NCBI GenBank assembly: GCA_022885665.1
Contig: JAGQDJ010000156.1
Coordinates: forward strand, 496,001-560,000
Length of the DNA: 64,000 bases
Direction of reading: 5' to 3'
Source of the DNA: Triops longicaudatus
Taxonomy: Eukaryota > Arthropoda > Branchiopoda > Notostraca > Triopsidae
The notes beneath the pieces were generated by a model that worked only from the letters and a program-made list of their open reading frames with translations, made no database searches and was not told the DNA's origin. Both the position numbers and the translations under genes were made by a program. This document shows positions 1-44,330 of the stretch, piece by piece (position 1 is the stretch's first letter; each line of letters starts with the position of its first letter).

Positions 1-257
1 TACAGAACATTTTCAAGTTATTCCAATTGATGAATTTGGAATTACAGGAATCTTATTGCATACAAAGTATGAGGAATCTCCTTTAATGAACTCAAAATTA
101 GTATAAACACATTGACAATCAGCACAGCAAAGCGCTTTGCATTCCTTTCGTTATTTGAAATATAAATGTTACTTATGGTATGTTGATCGTTCACTTGTCA
201 TTTATGAAGACTAGAGCTGTTCATTTATTATTTCTTAGAATTCTTTTAGGTAGGGAA

Positions 258-390
258 CAGGGGCGCAGCGAAGGCCCCCCCCCCTCCCCCCCGAAATTAA
301 TTTCTTGTGCGGAAGTAAGCTCAGTGGCAGCATCAAGAGAAAGTTGTACCCCCCCCCCCCCCCCGAAAAAAATTCCGGCCTGCGCCCCTG
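258..390. mobile_element. hAT-like MITE with 11-bp terminal inverted repeats
   Basis: The 133-bp segment starts CAGGGGCGCAG and ends with its exact reverse complement CTGCGCCCCTG. CAGGGGCG-type termini are typical of non-autonomous hAT elements. The interior holds two C-rich blocks (275-292 and 349-364). The flanking 8-mers do not match, so the target duplication is lost or was never formed. Confidence 0.6.
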
Positions 391-778
391 AACGCACTGT
401 TCATATATAGGATGTTGTTGTCCTGACGATGGGCTTGAAAATCGCGCCTCCATAACGCATTCAATTTTTCTGAAAGGACACTATTTCTTGACGGATATGA
501 AGCTAAAACGTGCCAATATTTCTCAGGACTGCAACTGCAAACGTTCGTTGTGATATGTTTAGTGTAGCATTAGAAATTTGGTTGGTTAAAGTTTCTTGTT
601 GTAAAACGCACGTTAAACACAATGTTACTTTTGACCCAACGGGTGATACGGTAGTAACAAACGAAGGCTTCCTAGTCTGAAACCGACAGCGCGGAATGTT
701 ACTGTTGACCCGAGTCTCCCCTATCAAGCATTAAAATATAAAAATAAAATATAAGTGTTATTTAGTTGCTTGAACTCA

Positions 779-784
779 TTTATT
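779..784 (-). promoter_or_regulatory. Candidate poly(A) signal of Jagged
   Basis: AATAAA on the minus strand, about 550 nt past the stop codon at 1332. No closer canonical hexamer was seen. It is a simple motif match, so support is weak without transcript data. Confidence 0.3.
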
Positions 785-1331
785 TTGCATCTGAAAAAGC
801 GATAAACCCTGTGAAAACCATTCGGTGGGCTCATAAGGTGCTTTCAACTGCATAGAGGAACCGGTATGTTATGCAGTCAAAACATGCCCACCGTGCCAGA
901 ATTCGCTTTTTTACTGGTTACACAATTCACAGTGGAATTTCATTGGAAAACAAATTTCTTTTCTCCATCTATAGACTTAAAGTTGTACATCCTTACATCA
1001 GTCAAACACAGCTTTTACATATAAATTATGTACAGTAAGAGAAAATATAGACTTCTTTCATGATCGGAAACTTCCGCGATCGAATAAAAAATAATAATAA
1101 TGCTACGAGTGATGTAGTACAGCGGGTGACTCCTTATGAATGAATGAGATACCGGTTATCACAATGGTCGTCTTAACCAAACTTTTACAGGTTCCAGCAT
1201 TACGTTTGTTTGGCTAGTGACTAGCCAATAATGTCACGTCTTCCAGTTTCGACCTTATTACCATTTTACGCCATTGTAAGCATTGCTAATTTGCTTGATG
1301 TCACTGGATCGTAGTTGCCCTCTACGGGCAA

Positions 1332-33128
<31,797 letters not shown>

Positions 33129-34184
33129 TTTTTCGGAATCCTTCTCTTTGGAGAGTTTGGATGCTTAACAAAGCCCCCCAAAGTCTCTGCTGCTGCAATC
33201 TGATAAGTTCGGAAGAATCCAACGCTGGCTATTTGCCACAAGATACCATGAGGGAACACAAACAATCCTCCATGGCGATTGTCCGCATAACGAGGTAACT
33301 TTTACGGTCTCGATAGATCACAAATTCGCATTAATATCCGTCACAGGAGGGTCACCGTTCAATGCACAAGTCACTTGAATTTATTCGAGGCACTGTCACG
33401 AATCCGCGTTTGGGAACGAGGAGCTTTCCTGGTACTATAAGAACTGAAAGTGGGAAAAAAAAATCCGGTGCACAATTCACACGTCCGACGACCACGACTG
33501 CTCGCTCAGGACTGCCAATGAGCACGAGTTCGAAGCCGGCTGGCTGACTGGATCCCGCCCGGGAAGCTAGGCTACATGAGCAGTAGGCGATTCCAGGCTT
33601 CCCTTTACCTCTTGGTGCCCACCTCTCCACGCCGGGTTTAAATAAAAATGAGTAACTTTTCCTGCCTCTTAAGTAAACTAACCCAGTTAAAACCGTTATA
33701 TCTCGTTCTCTTGCTCGAAAGAAATATTCCGTGTATTAACGGAAAAATCACAACAATAAAAGGACTAAAATTGGCATTCTTTTGGCTTACACGGTGTCGT
33801 AATGCTTATAACCGCGCAAACGGAAGTATGGCTCATAAGTAAACTCGCTAAATATGGCAGTGTAATGTTTCTCACGTATAAAAAATATACTCAACATTCG
33901 GGTTATTGGGAACCTGGCTGGAGTTCGATACCGGTAGAGTCGAGCTGAGTGCATTTCATTATAAAAAAAAAATTAAATGTCTGCCAAACAAAACCGGGCT
34001 CAGGGCGGGCATCTTGCCTTTAATCCCAAGCCAGACGTTTTATGCTTGCTAATTACGCCTTGAACGCTGAGGATATTGGTGAAGGGATGACCGCCGTGCA
34101 CCCTTTTGTGTAAGACGAACGCGTGCATGTGCGTGTTGTTGGAATTTTCCCGAGGTACAAATAGCATTTTTCTTCTTCCATAGA

Positions 34185-34260
34185 CAGTTGAGCCTCGCAT
34201 TACGATGGGTTTTGCGGTAGACAAACAAGTTTCAATTTACAAGGAAAACCTCAGCTTGCG
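34185..34260 (+). mobile_element. Possible Tc1/mariner-like terminal fragment
   Basis: CAGTTGAGCCTCGCATTACG, two bases after a TA, resembles Tigger/pogo termini. No inverted partner was located, so this is a weak call. Confidence 0.25.
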
Positions 34261-37200
34261 ATAGACTTCGTAAGAAAGAAGCCATTTTCTTAAAAGGAAA
34301 CCGAAGGGAAGTAGTCTCATATTTTTACTCTTATATGAGCTGCCCATAACCTAATCGTTCTCCATTGTTCCACATTTGTTTATAATAACTTTAAACATTG
34401 CCCAAACCTTCAATTTGCTCTCCATTAAGTGCTTAATAATCTCTTTGTTTCAGAGCTAGCAGGTTCAGAATATTAACCTTAGGCCTAATTTTGAAACTTC
34501 TGGCATTCTTTCGTCGTGCACCGGTATCTCGTTTCATGCAGTTATTGCGTTTAATACTGTTTTACGCCATTGTACCATGGGTAATTTAAAAGCCTCGGTT
34601 AATTTAACTGTAAAGGCTGTTACAAAAGTTATATAAAATAGTTCGAGCCGAAAAGGCCATTTCGTGACGAAATAGCATTATAAATGTATGATTCTAATTT
34701 TCACAGCTTGAGTTTCTGGAACAGCGCTAAAACAATCTCGACCATTAGTCGTCGTGGCGCTTGCGTTCCAACGCTTCCCCTGAACATCCAACTTTTCCAA
34801 GGCATGCGCTCATGCCCCAACTATCCAAGATGATTTCTGCCTTTCCTAAGCCTGCAAACCATATATAGAGAAAATTGCTTCAATTGTTCATTCCATACGG
34901 GTGATGCAATCGACATAAAACACGGGATTTCGAGCGAGTGAAGTCTTCTCTTACCGCGGAAGCCAAATCTGCATCGACAAGGTGTAAAACCGCTAACAAC
35001 GAAACTTAAAACCAAGATCGCAGGGAAAACTAGTTTTAATTGGAGACGACCTCTGAGTTACGCGGAATCTGTGAAACAAAACTTTGTAGTTAATTGAGAT
35101 TATATTCATGAAACTTACATCAGAATGTTTCCTTGAACTACAACAGTCACGTATTTTAAGCTTCGCAGCATAGTCCCACGTTCACAAGTTTAAAACACAA
35201 AATAGAGTCGTCTGAAGGCTGGTATGTATGCCTAATTATGAATGGGAATCTTAGAAGAACTCATGCATGCTCGACGATGCTGAGCAGCTCTGGCAAGTTT
35301 GGACGTGCCTGATTTTTTTTTCAAACCTGAAAGATAAACTAGAAAAAAATAATGAAACTATTCTTTCCGTAAAGCATCTAAGCTTGTCTTTACGTTGACG
35401 TTTGCATCTGTCGTTAGTACGCATCTACGACGGCCGAGCGTGAGAAACTCAACGGTTCCGGTGACATGCCCGGACTTGTAACTCAACGATATGAACTTAG
35501 AGTCCACTGCTGGAGTGTTTAGACACTTCATTACTCATGTTCATTTTCCGTGTTTGTCAATCTGAGCCGTATTCTCATTCAACCCGAAAGGGATCCCGTA
35601 CTGTTTACCCGACACGTCTAATGTCTCCATATCAACCCCTTTTTAACTCCGGTCTTCACCCTTTTCTCTCCTGCTCCAGCGGCTAATTTCTTCTAGTAAA
35701 AATCTGGAAAGTAGCCTCTTCCTGCCTTAAAGGTGATTAACTGTTCTCGGGTGCGGAATAATGAGCAAACCATTTAATTTATAATATACTTTAATAGACA
35801 AGGGACAGACGGGTCTTATATTTGCCGACGAGTAAGTTGCCACCCTCTTCGGCCCCCTCAAACACTAATCTGTCAACAACTAGGAACTTAAGCGTGTGCA
35901 CCGTATAGTCTTCTTTAATATATTTATTAAAGCTTCCCCATCACACATATGGACAACATACGCCTTTGTGCCCGAACGCCCGCCGGACAGAAGCCAGAAC
36001 TCAAATCTGGAAATACCAAGGTCCCCGTGGAACGTACAGGTCCTCACAAACTCCCCCTATTTCCCGAAAAAGTTTTTTTTTTTTTACTTTTTTAATGCAG
36101 CTTTGTTAGGGTTGGAACGTTCGAGTTCACTTACTGCACCTACTATGTTTTCCGCATGCACTCTAGAACCAAAGAACACGTGAAAAAGTCGTTGACGAAA
36201 ATGAACTTTGACCCTACTACGCCAGACCATTCACTACTCCTTGCCACTGCAGGAACATGTGCACACGGGCTGTCCGCCACTGCAAACCATTTGTGTCAAT
36301 GTGCGAGGGGTGGAAAACGGAGAACAGAGATGTTACGCATAATAGGGGGTTGTGCTGACCAATTGTTTCTATACCATTGCGATGTCTTCCCCTTTTTAAG
36401 TAGCCAAACTCTCCTCCTTTGATCTTCACATGGCAGCATTCCATACACCTTCACCTTTGCCCCATGCAAGATGGACCTTTGTCCTTTTCGTATTGACAAA
36501 CGCCAGAGCTTCCGCGACAGCCATTCACAGACGTAGCGACTACGGAAGACATTTAAGGGGAATTTGCTTCCTGAATGAAAGGCACATTCATAAGTAAGGA
36601 GCAGTCTTCATGCAGAGGAATTCACATCGGAAACAAAGTTCTGGAAGAAATGTAGGCTCAATAGGAAAACGTAGCTCTAGCCATGTGTGTCCGCAATGAT
36701 AGCAGTCATAATCGAACCCTTATTGGGTTAGCTGATAATGTCAAGTGCAATGCACAAGCTGGTGCAGAGCGTAACCCCAAGTAGCTACTTAAAACCCATT
36801 TAAAGTCGTTATTTGAGGAAAAGGTAAAGTCTTAAGTAGAGTCTGAGTATGAAACAAACCAAAACGCCGAAAAGGCCGTTCGAACGGGGTAAAACGGTTC
36901 ACCCTTATCTTTGGGCAGATTGGAGAGTTTTTCTCGGCAAAGACAAAGGCAGAAGTAGTAAAACGGGCGGCAAAAAAAAGATTAGACCACCCTGTTTGGA
37001 ATGAAAACAAGGAAAACGCCCTGTGCCGGTTCATCATTGCTACCACACATGCTACGACTTTTTCGAAGAGGCAGCGAATAATATCATACCACAAGTCCTT
37101 ACGACTTGCTTTCGGAATTTTTCACTGTGCCATTTTCTTGCAAAATATGATTTGCCTTTCAAGTCATAATCGTGAAGAGCACGGATATGAGAAAGGTGTG

Positions 37201-39709
37201 CTACAAAGTGTACGACAGTTTGACCTAGTGGTTTACTAAAAAAAAATGTGTTTTACTTTTACTGGTAAAACCTAGTGATAAAATGTTCGCTAAGTTCCGC
37301 ATGCCGTATGGCAAAACACGCCGTGAGAAAAAGAAAGTGCTATTCGTTCTACTTTGTAAGCATTTTAATGTAAATGCCTTGTTAATTACTGCAAAGTTCA
37401 TTACTTAACAAGGCAAGAGACGCAAGGGAAAAGTTACGGAAGGCTCACTTGAGGGAGAAAGAATTCCAAGAGCTTTGAACACAGCGAAATATCGATTGTA
37501 AGTTCGAACTCTCTTTTCGAGAATAATCCCATGACAGCTATCGCAGTTTCCCAGGCACAACCACTTGACGTTCCCAGGATAGGTAAAATGAAAAGACCAA
37601 GTTCAATAACTTCCAGAAGTTTTTTTTTATTTATTTACTATCTTTTTTATATAATTATTTGCACAGTGGGTTGCGGAAAACATTCGCTGTGTTGAGTAGG
37701 ATAATTCCAATCGCCGTTCTAGACATACAGCACATTGTAAGCTCAGTGAAAGATGACTGGTTATCGCGCATGGATTTGTTGGTCGTAGAACTTTGAGGAT
37801 TATATACTGTACTGGCTCCTGTAAAGCAAGTCTACAGGGTGCGAGTGCTATTGTTACTGTCACCATAGCGGTGAAACGTAAAGCAGAACTTGCTTTTAGC
37901 ACCAACCCTTTGAACCATTAAAATGTTTCCCTCTTCGGTCCGTTCTGCACCATGCTCAAATAAAGGCTGGAAGGGGTTAGTAAACATGATAAAAGTCTCG
38001 AAAGCTCTAGTCAACAGGTTAGCTCGGGTCATGTGTGATTCGCTCGTACGCGGGGTTCTGAAGCATTTACCAGGAACAGGTAAATTTGACGCGCCCTTTT
38101 CTCACGACAAGCAAATATTGAAAACTGCCTGCCTCCCCAGAGTCGTAATACGTGTTGTACAGTGTAGGCAACATCATGCCATGGCCAACCTTCGAATACT
38201 TTTTGTTTTTCTTGGAAATCATCCACAGATCCATGGCGACACAATTCGCAGTGTTCCTCTTACGCTTGAGTTGCACATTGCCCTACTTGAATGGCTTCAA
38301 GTTCATTGCAGGTCGTGGTGCTAAGATAGTTTTTTTTTTTTCTTTTGGGGGCTAGGAAAACGTGTGACGGATTAGCTGACTAATTCTTCGAGGAAAAAGT
38401 ATGCAAAAAGCGTGGGAGCTTTGTGAGCAATTGCCAATGCTTTTATAGGTAAAGCCATCGTCATTGTTCCTTTGCGTAAACACTGTGTGGGAACTGGGAT
38501 GTTTTAGCAGACTTTTCAAATAGGCGAAGTTTTTGTTATGCGCTTCATTCCAGACAGTTTTCGACCTAACTAACTAAGCACCCAATTAAAATAGTTCGGT
38601 AACAGCAAGGGAACCGCAACTTCGAACCACCTTGAGGAATCTCCGCTAACTGTTACATAGCAGAACAAACACGGCGAATGAGTAGAAAGCTCAGGCGAAT
38701 CTTGCTTTTTTTCTATTGGAATATTCGAAATGTTCAGGTGCGCGCTCCCTTCTCTCTTCACCTCTTTCACCCGAATTACATTTATCAAGAAAAGCTGACT
38801 CTCTGCAAAACCAACTCGAATTAGTACTGACGTTCTTGTGTGTGAAGCTGGAAGCTGACGACGGTTTTTGTTGAGAGTCTTCGAATTCCGGTTTCCCGTT
38901 TCGATTACCATCCAACTACACCGAAAGCTAGATTACGATTGGGTGTTTGTTTCCACCATTGAGCTGAGCTGGATGCTTATCTGCATATGCAAATCAGGCC
39001 AAAAAAGTAGCTTTCCATGTTAGCAGTCCAATTGCCCTACCTGATGGAAGGAAACCAGAAAGAAAAACACTCGATATTGTACCGTAGCTACCTCTATACT
39101 ACTGCAGAAGCTGCCCAGTTTATTCTTTTTTTTTTAACTAAGGCTGCTTGCCTTATTGCGTGTTCTTTAGTAACCAAAAACTGAAAAAATGTCTACAAGG
39201 TATTTAAAATTTGTTACACGCATAGTTTCATTGTGACACAAGTCAATTACACAGAAATATCTAATAGACGTGCAGTTAGGTATTTAGGAAAAGCAACAGC
39301 TTTATACCACGTATGTTAGGTAAATTTGTTTAGGTATGTTGTTCTCAACGCTCATACCTGAGCAAATTCAGGGTAAATATAAGTTAACTAATGTAATGTC
39401 AGTTCGAATAAATTTCCCCACTATTCAGAAATGAACAAACGTAATGAGAAGCGTAACGTAGAATTGTATGATCTGTAGACTCGAATGTAATTTTGCATGA
39501 ATGTTTACTTAAACATATGAAATTAAAGCTGAGTAATGATATACTTGGAATTATGGTTCATTGATGCATATGGATTCGCTAATACAAGTCATTAGCCCAC
39601 AAAGTCTATAAAAGGAAGTCTGTAGGAGAACGGACAGAGTTCACGCCGGAAGAAGTAATAAAGTGCTTGTTTTGCAAGTCAATAAATTCAAAGCAGTTTA
39701 AAATGCATA

Positions 39710-39781
39710 CAGTAGAACACTCATTTTGTCAACCGGTTGTGACCGGTGAGTGAGTTGACATTCTGTGCAGTTGACAAAATC
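39710..39781. mobile_element. Tigger-like terminus with internal palindromes
   Basis: CAGTAGAACACTCATTTTG follows TA. Inside it ATTTTGTCAAC (39723-39733) is repeated as its exact reverse complement GTTGACAAAAT (39770-39780), and between them lies a second near-palindrome with two ACCGG blocks. It looks like one end, or a short copy, of another pogo-type MITE. Confidence 0.4.
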
Positions 39782-40329
39782 GAATAAACATTTTTACCGT
39801 AGTCTACTGGCAACACACGAGGAAACTCGCATGACTGTGCTAATGATTTCAAGTCTAATTGCATTCACGCAGCTGTAATAACTTTTAAGTTCCTTAGGCA
39901 TTACGAGTGAATACAATTAATTATTAACAAAAATAAGGCTAAAATCAAGGAATATAATGACATATAACATAATCAGAGCTCTCACAACCGGCTGCGAATA
40001 AATCAAATATGAATTCTTTCGAGAGCATTTTAACCTATATAAATAAAAATCAATTCGAATTATCGTATCTGAATGAAGAATGTCAAGTCTATTAAAGCGC
40101 CTTATAAATAAGTCAAACCCAGTTGAAAATAAAAAAGAAATCATGTGTTGCGGTTATCACGACTTTTGTCCTTTAAGAAGAGCTTGTATTGTCAATTAAC
40201 TTGTCACTTACGTGAGCACCGGTATGAGAACGGAAACGAATAAGCTAGATTTTACTGCGTGTTTCTCCGACATAACGTTCAATCATGTCGAAATTCCGGG
40301 TACATTTTCAACTAGGTATGTTCAATTCA

Positions 40330-40331
<2 letters not shown>

Positions 40332-40366
<35 letters not shown>
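40332..40366 (+). repeat. T35 homopolymer
   Basis: An uninterrupted run of 35 T in the Jagged-AQR spacer. If read on the minus strand it would be a poly(A) tail, but no retroposed body was recognised. Confidence 0.85.
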
Positions 40367-40368
<2 letters not shown>

Positions 40369-43300
40369 AAATCAGTTTTAGCCAATTACTTCGTTTTATT
40401 TCTTTCATTATTTATGTTTTAACTGATGAGGACGCGTGAGTATAGCTCGTTGCCACAAGAGTGTACATAATGTTTTAATTCCTTAGTTGTCACAGCAGAA
40501 AGTCGTTCCTTGAAGTACAATGTGATTCATATTAGGTGGCAATACCATTTATGTGCACGTAAACGCCAATCGCACGTTCTCACACATAAAAAGCAAAGAT
40601 CATTTCTGGCGACAAGTCACTCTGTGACAAGTCAACTGAAGTCTATTAAAGAAAATCGTATTCAAATTAAATTAAATTCATACAATTTTTAGTTGACAAG
40701 TTTTTTTTTGTTGCAATTTGGATGCCAAGATGCAACGCCATATTTCTCTTTAATTGAAGACGACGCTATGATAGCGAAGGCGTTTTCTTGGGAGATTCCA
40801 GGGTAGAAAAAGCTTTGAGATGAAACAACTCGTTACACTCTCCTCCGAAAAAATGAATGGAAAGGATAACCGTGGAAGATGGAGAGGTCTGATAAAATAT
40901 GGACACGATCGAGTCGTGTGGACAGCTTAATTATCCCTCCGTCATCTCGCATCGACTGGTTTGTATGCTTCATAATGCGGATGATCAGGTTGGGATCAGA
41001 GATGTATCAAGCTGATGCGAAACTTTAAACTTAGCATTACCGTAGCGGGAAAAGAAGTTGGAGAAAAGTTTTTGAGAGCACCATATTTTTCGCTCAGACG
41101 TGGGACGGGAGGAGAACTTCTGACGGTTTTATCCATAATCAAACAGGAGAACGATAACAGGTTACTGTACTGCTTTTATAAAACTTCCTAAGAAACTTCC
41201 TTCACTGGTAAAATGCCTTCTCAGTTGCTTTTACAGGATGCACCAGAAGTCGTGAACCCTTTTCAGAAACGAAGTAAAAAAAGGAGAAAAATAGAAACGG
41301 ATATTCTTTGCACCAATTCGTTTCACACCCAACTACGTCGTTTCTAACTACGAAGAAAGATAACAATACACGGTGCAAGATATTCCAAACCTGTGCAAAT
41401 TCAAGAGAAATGCAAGTCACTTCAGTTCAAATTTCGACATATTTTCTTCCAGTCAATCATGCACAATTACTTTGATTACAGGCTTTTAATTCCAACCAAA
41501 TCATGGAAGAGATTCAAATAAGTTTACTAAAGCACAAGAACGAAAAATTTTACATTAGAAAAGATCTAGGTACAACATACAAAATACAGCATTTTAATAC
41601 ACAAAATGGTGAGTCCGATGCGGTGATTTGCAGGTATCAAAGCAGGTACCGGAATGGTGAAGGAATGAAATAATGTTTATAGAAAACACTTATTAGACAG
41701 TATCATCGATATCGCTCGTGTTGACAAGCAATTTCCTCCAATGTCTGCCCACTATTATTCCATTTATTGTTTGGCTGAAAAGGATTACTGAGTGAGACTT
41801 ATTCAGTCGCCACTTTCGTTACGCTCAGCGAGGCATTTCCGTTACATCCTACTCGGTTATTACTTGCTTGGTATTGAGTTCTACAAAACCTAAAGATCTC
41901 AGTAAGTCACCAAGATTTGAAAGGAATTGCGGATAAAAATAAAACAAGAAATCTACCAGAAAGCATAGCCTAAGGCTGATTGTTCCTCTGTATATTATAG
42001 CGTGGAAGTTCGGGGTCACCGAGGACAGTGTGAAGGTGTTAATGCAGTCGAACTCGCCCACGTACACACCTCTTCTCTGTACAAAGCACATCTGCACGCT
42101 TGAATAGAACCCACCGAACTTTAACCTACGGTTTCCGCAGTTAATACACCGTAATAACTATGAATCTCTGACTACTGTATAGAATCATCAGCTACACGCC
42201 TTTCTACGAATACCGCATCTTACCATGTAATTTAGACTAGCTTGACTGCACTTCTAGAAACAATCCTTGCTAACACAACAAAGACGCTTGGCGTGCAATA
42301 TCCAGGAAACGACGATTTTTGATTTCTATCGGGCTTCCCGTTCAAACTACAAAACCGGGAAGCAAATCTTAGTGTAATTTAAGTCGGCACAATGGCCATT
42401 AAGCTCAAATGTCCGTATTTAGTGCCCAACTGGAGCTATGAAATATAGCAGCAGGGATAAAGGATACTTTAGCAAAGGTAAACTGTTTTTAAGCACCCGC
42501 ATAATCATTAGTTTAGAACAGCCTGACGGAATAATAGATCTACGCTATTTGTAAAAACGGACATCCATCAACGTAGCTAACGTTCTTTAATTAACGTAGC
42601 TCCGCCTACGACATTTAGTTCATGACGGGGAGGTCGATCACTGACTTACGAGAGGCGCAGCATTACGCTTTATATCGTCGGGTGTTAATAGGCAACGTTT
42701 TATAATTCACCTAAATAGCTAACCAGACTATTTAAGTTTGATCCATATAATACAATTTGCATAGGAAAGGTTTAGTGAAACTTTCCGTTTTCCGTACAGT
42801 GACTCAGAAGTTGTTGCATTCAATGCCGTCGGCCAAGGGCACACGAAAGAACGAAACTGCTTTAATGGTTACACCGTGCCACCTGGTGGACACATTTCGC
42901 GATAGAGTCACAGTGGACCTAAAACGCCTTGTGGGAGACGCTGAATGTAGCGACATACAATATTCAATTTTTAGCATTCATCCCATTAAAAAAAAAAACA
43001 TAAAATAAAATAAAAAATAATAATAATAAAAAAGTCAAGAAGGTTCTGCAAGCAATTGCGTTGTTTAAGGCACAATCGTCCGCAAAATCTTTCCATGAAA
43101 TTCGCCATAAGCCTAAGTGCTCATGGCCAATTACATTTGAAGCTTGCGTAGAAAACATCGAAAATGCAGCTAAAAAGTCGAGAAAATCACTGTTTTAGTG
43201 AAGTTCTTAGTAAAGGGAGATAATTTAGTACGATATTTTCAAAAAATGCTTTTACTATTTTGCAGAACTGAGCTCAAAACTTGTATTTTTGATTAATTAA

Positions 43301-44330
43301 AAAATAGACTTTGTTGTTCCACACTAAAAGTTTCTTAATAACAATTTCTAGTACAGAATCTAGAGCGCTGGACACGCCATTTTGGAGTAACTGTCATCTA
43401 AGTCGTATTTATGAAAAAGATCCACGCATTACACTGCGTTTCAGTCTCGATTTTAGCTTCATCAAACTAACCTCAATAAATAAGTTTTCGTGTTCGAAAA
43501 GTCTTCAAGAGAAGCTACTTGACAATGCTGGACGTATATTGTAATCGAATATGATAATATAGCCCATTTCTAGAACGCCTTTCCTCCCAGCTCCCCCAAC
43601 ACAAATAATATTACCGCCATGATTAAAAAAAGAATCACGGGAAGAAAATCGCGGAAAACAAGACTGCCAATACAACAGCCACTGATGTAGCGCACAGCTG
43701 CCAAACCGCAAAAAAAAGTCGTGTGCTGCACCTAAACGTCTAATCTACATAAAGAAGATAGGAGCAGGTATTCTAAATCTTGCCTTCTTTTCACTCGAAC
43801 TAATCCGCCCTTCCGCTGCAGACTTAATGAAGGTCTCGATTAATTAAAGATGGGATCCAATGTCCCGCAATAAATAAGACAGAAAGGACTTTAAAACAGA
43901 ATTTGAAAACATAAAGTTGTGAAGACTGCAATCTACTCTCATCGGAACATTATTACCCGTTTCTACTGAATATATACGTTACGACACCGCGGTACTCGAG
44001 TTTCGGGATTTCCAAATTTTGGAAATTGAAAGAGGGGAATGCAAATAAAAAAAAATACAGAAAAAACTAATAAACGAATTAACAATTATGCGTGAATACT
44101 AAAGAGATAAATACTTGATAAATACACGAAAATAGATAAATACTTGAAAGATCAACAAATACAGAAATGACTACAATAGCAAGATATTTCTACACTTGAG
44201 AATAGGTCGCATGTCTATTTCTTTCTTTCCGGAACATAATATGGTAAAAAATGAGACGTCGAGCGACAAAAAGCTCGGCGCCATCACGCATGGGCGATAC
44301 ACATAACCAAGTTTCCACCACAATTCTAAA

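Larger units (their letters stand above)
1..1331. other. 3' flank of Jagged, no further gene seen
   Basis: The stretch contains the hAT-like MITE at 258-390, the candidate poly(A) signal near 780 and otherwise unique AT-rich sequence. The short ORFs here show no recognisable domain. Confidence 0.6.
33129..44330. other. 11.2-kb spacer: Jagged 5' flank and AQR 3' flank, no gene recognised
   Basis: The Jagged promoter and 5' UTR must lie just above 33128. The more GC-rich stretch 33350-33640 is a candidate, with a TTTTATTTAAACC box on the minus strand near 33640-33650. Further contents: Tigger-like ends near 34185 and 39710, a T35 run (40332-40366) and AT-rich sequence. ORFs in this spacer are short, lack recognisable domains and have no consistent splice partners. 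Confidence 0.65.
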
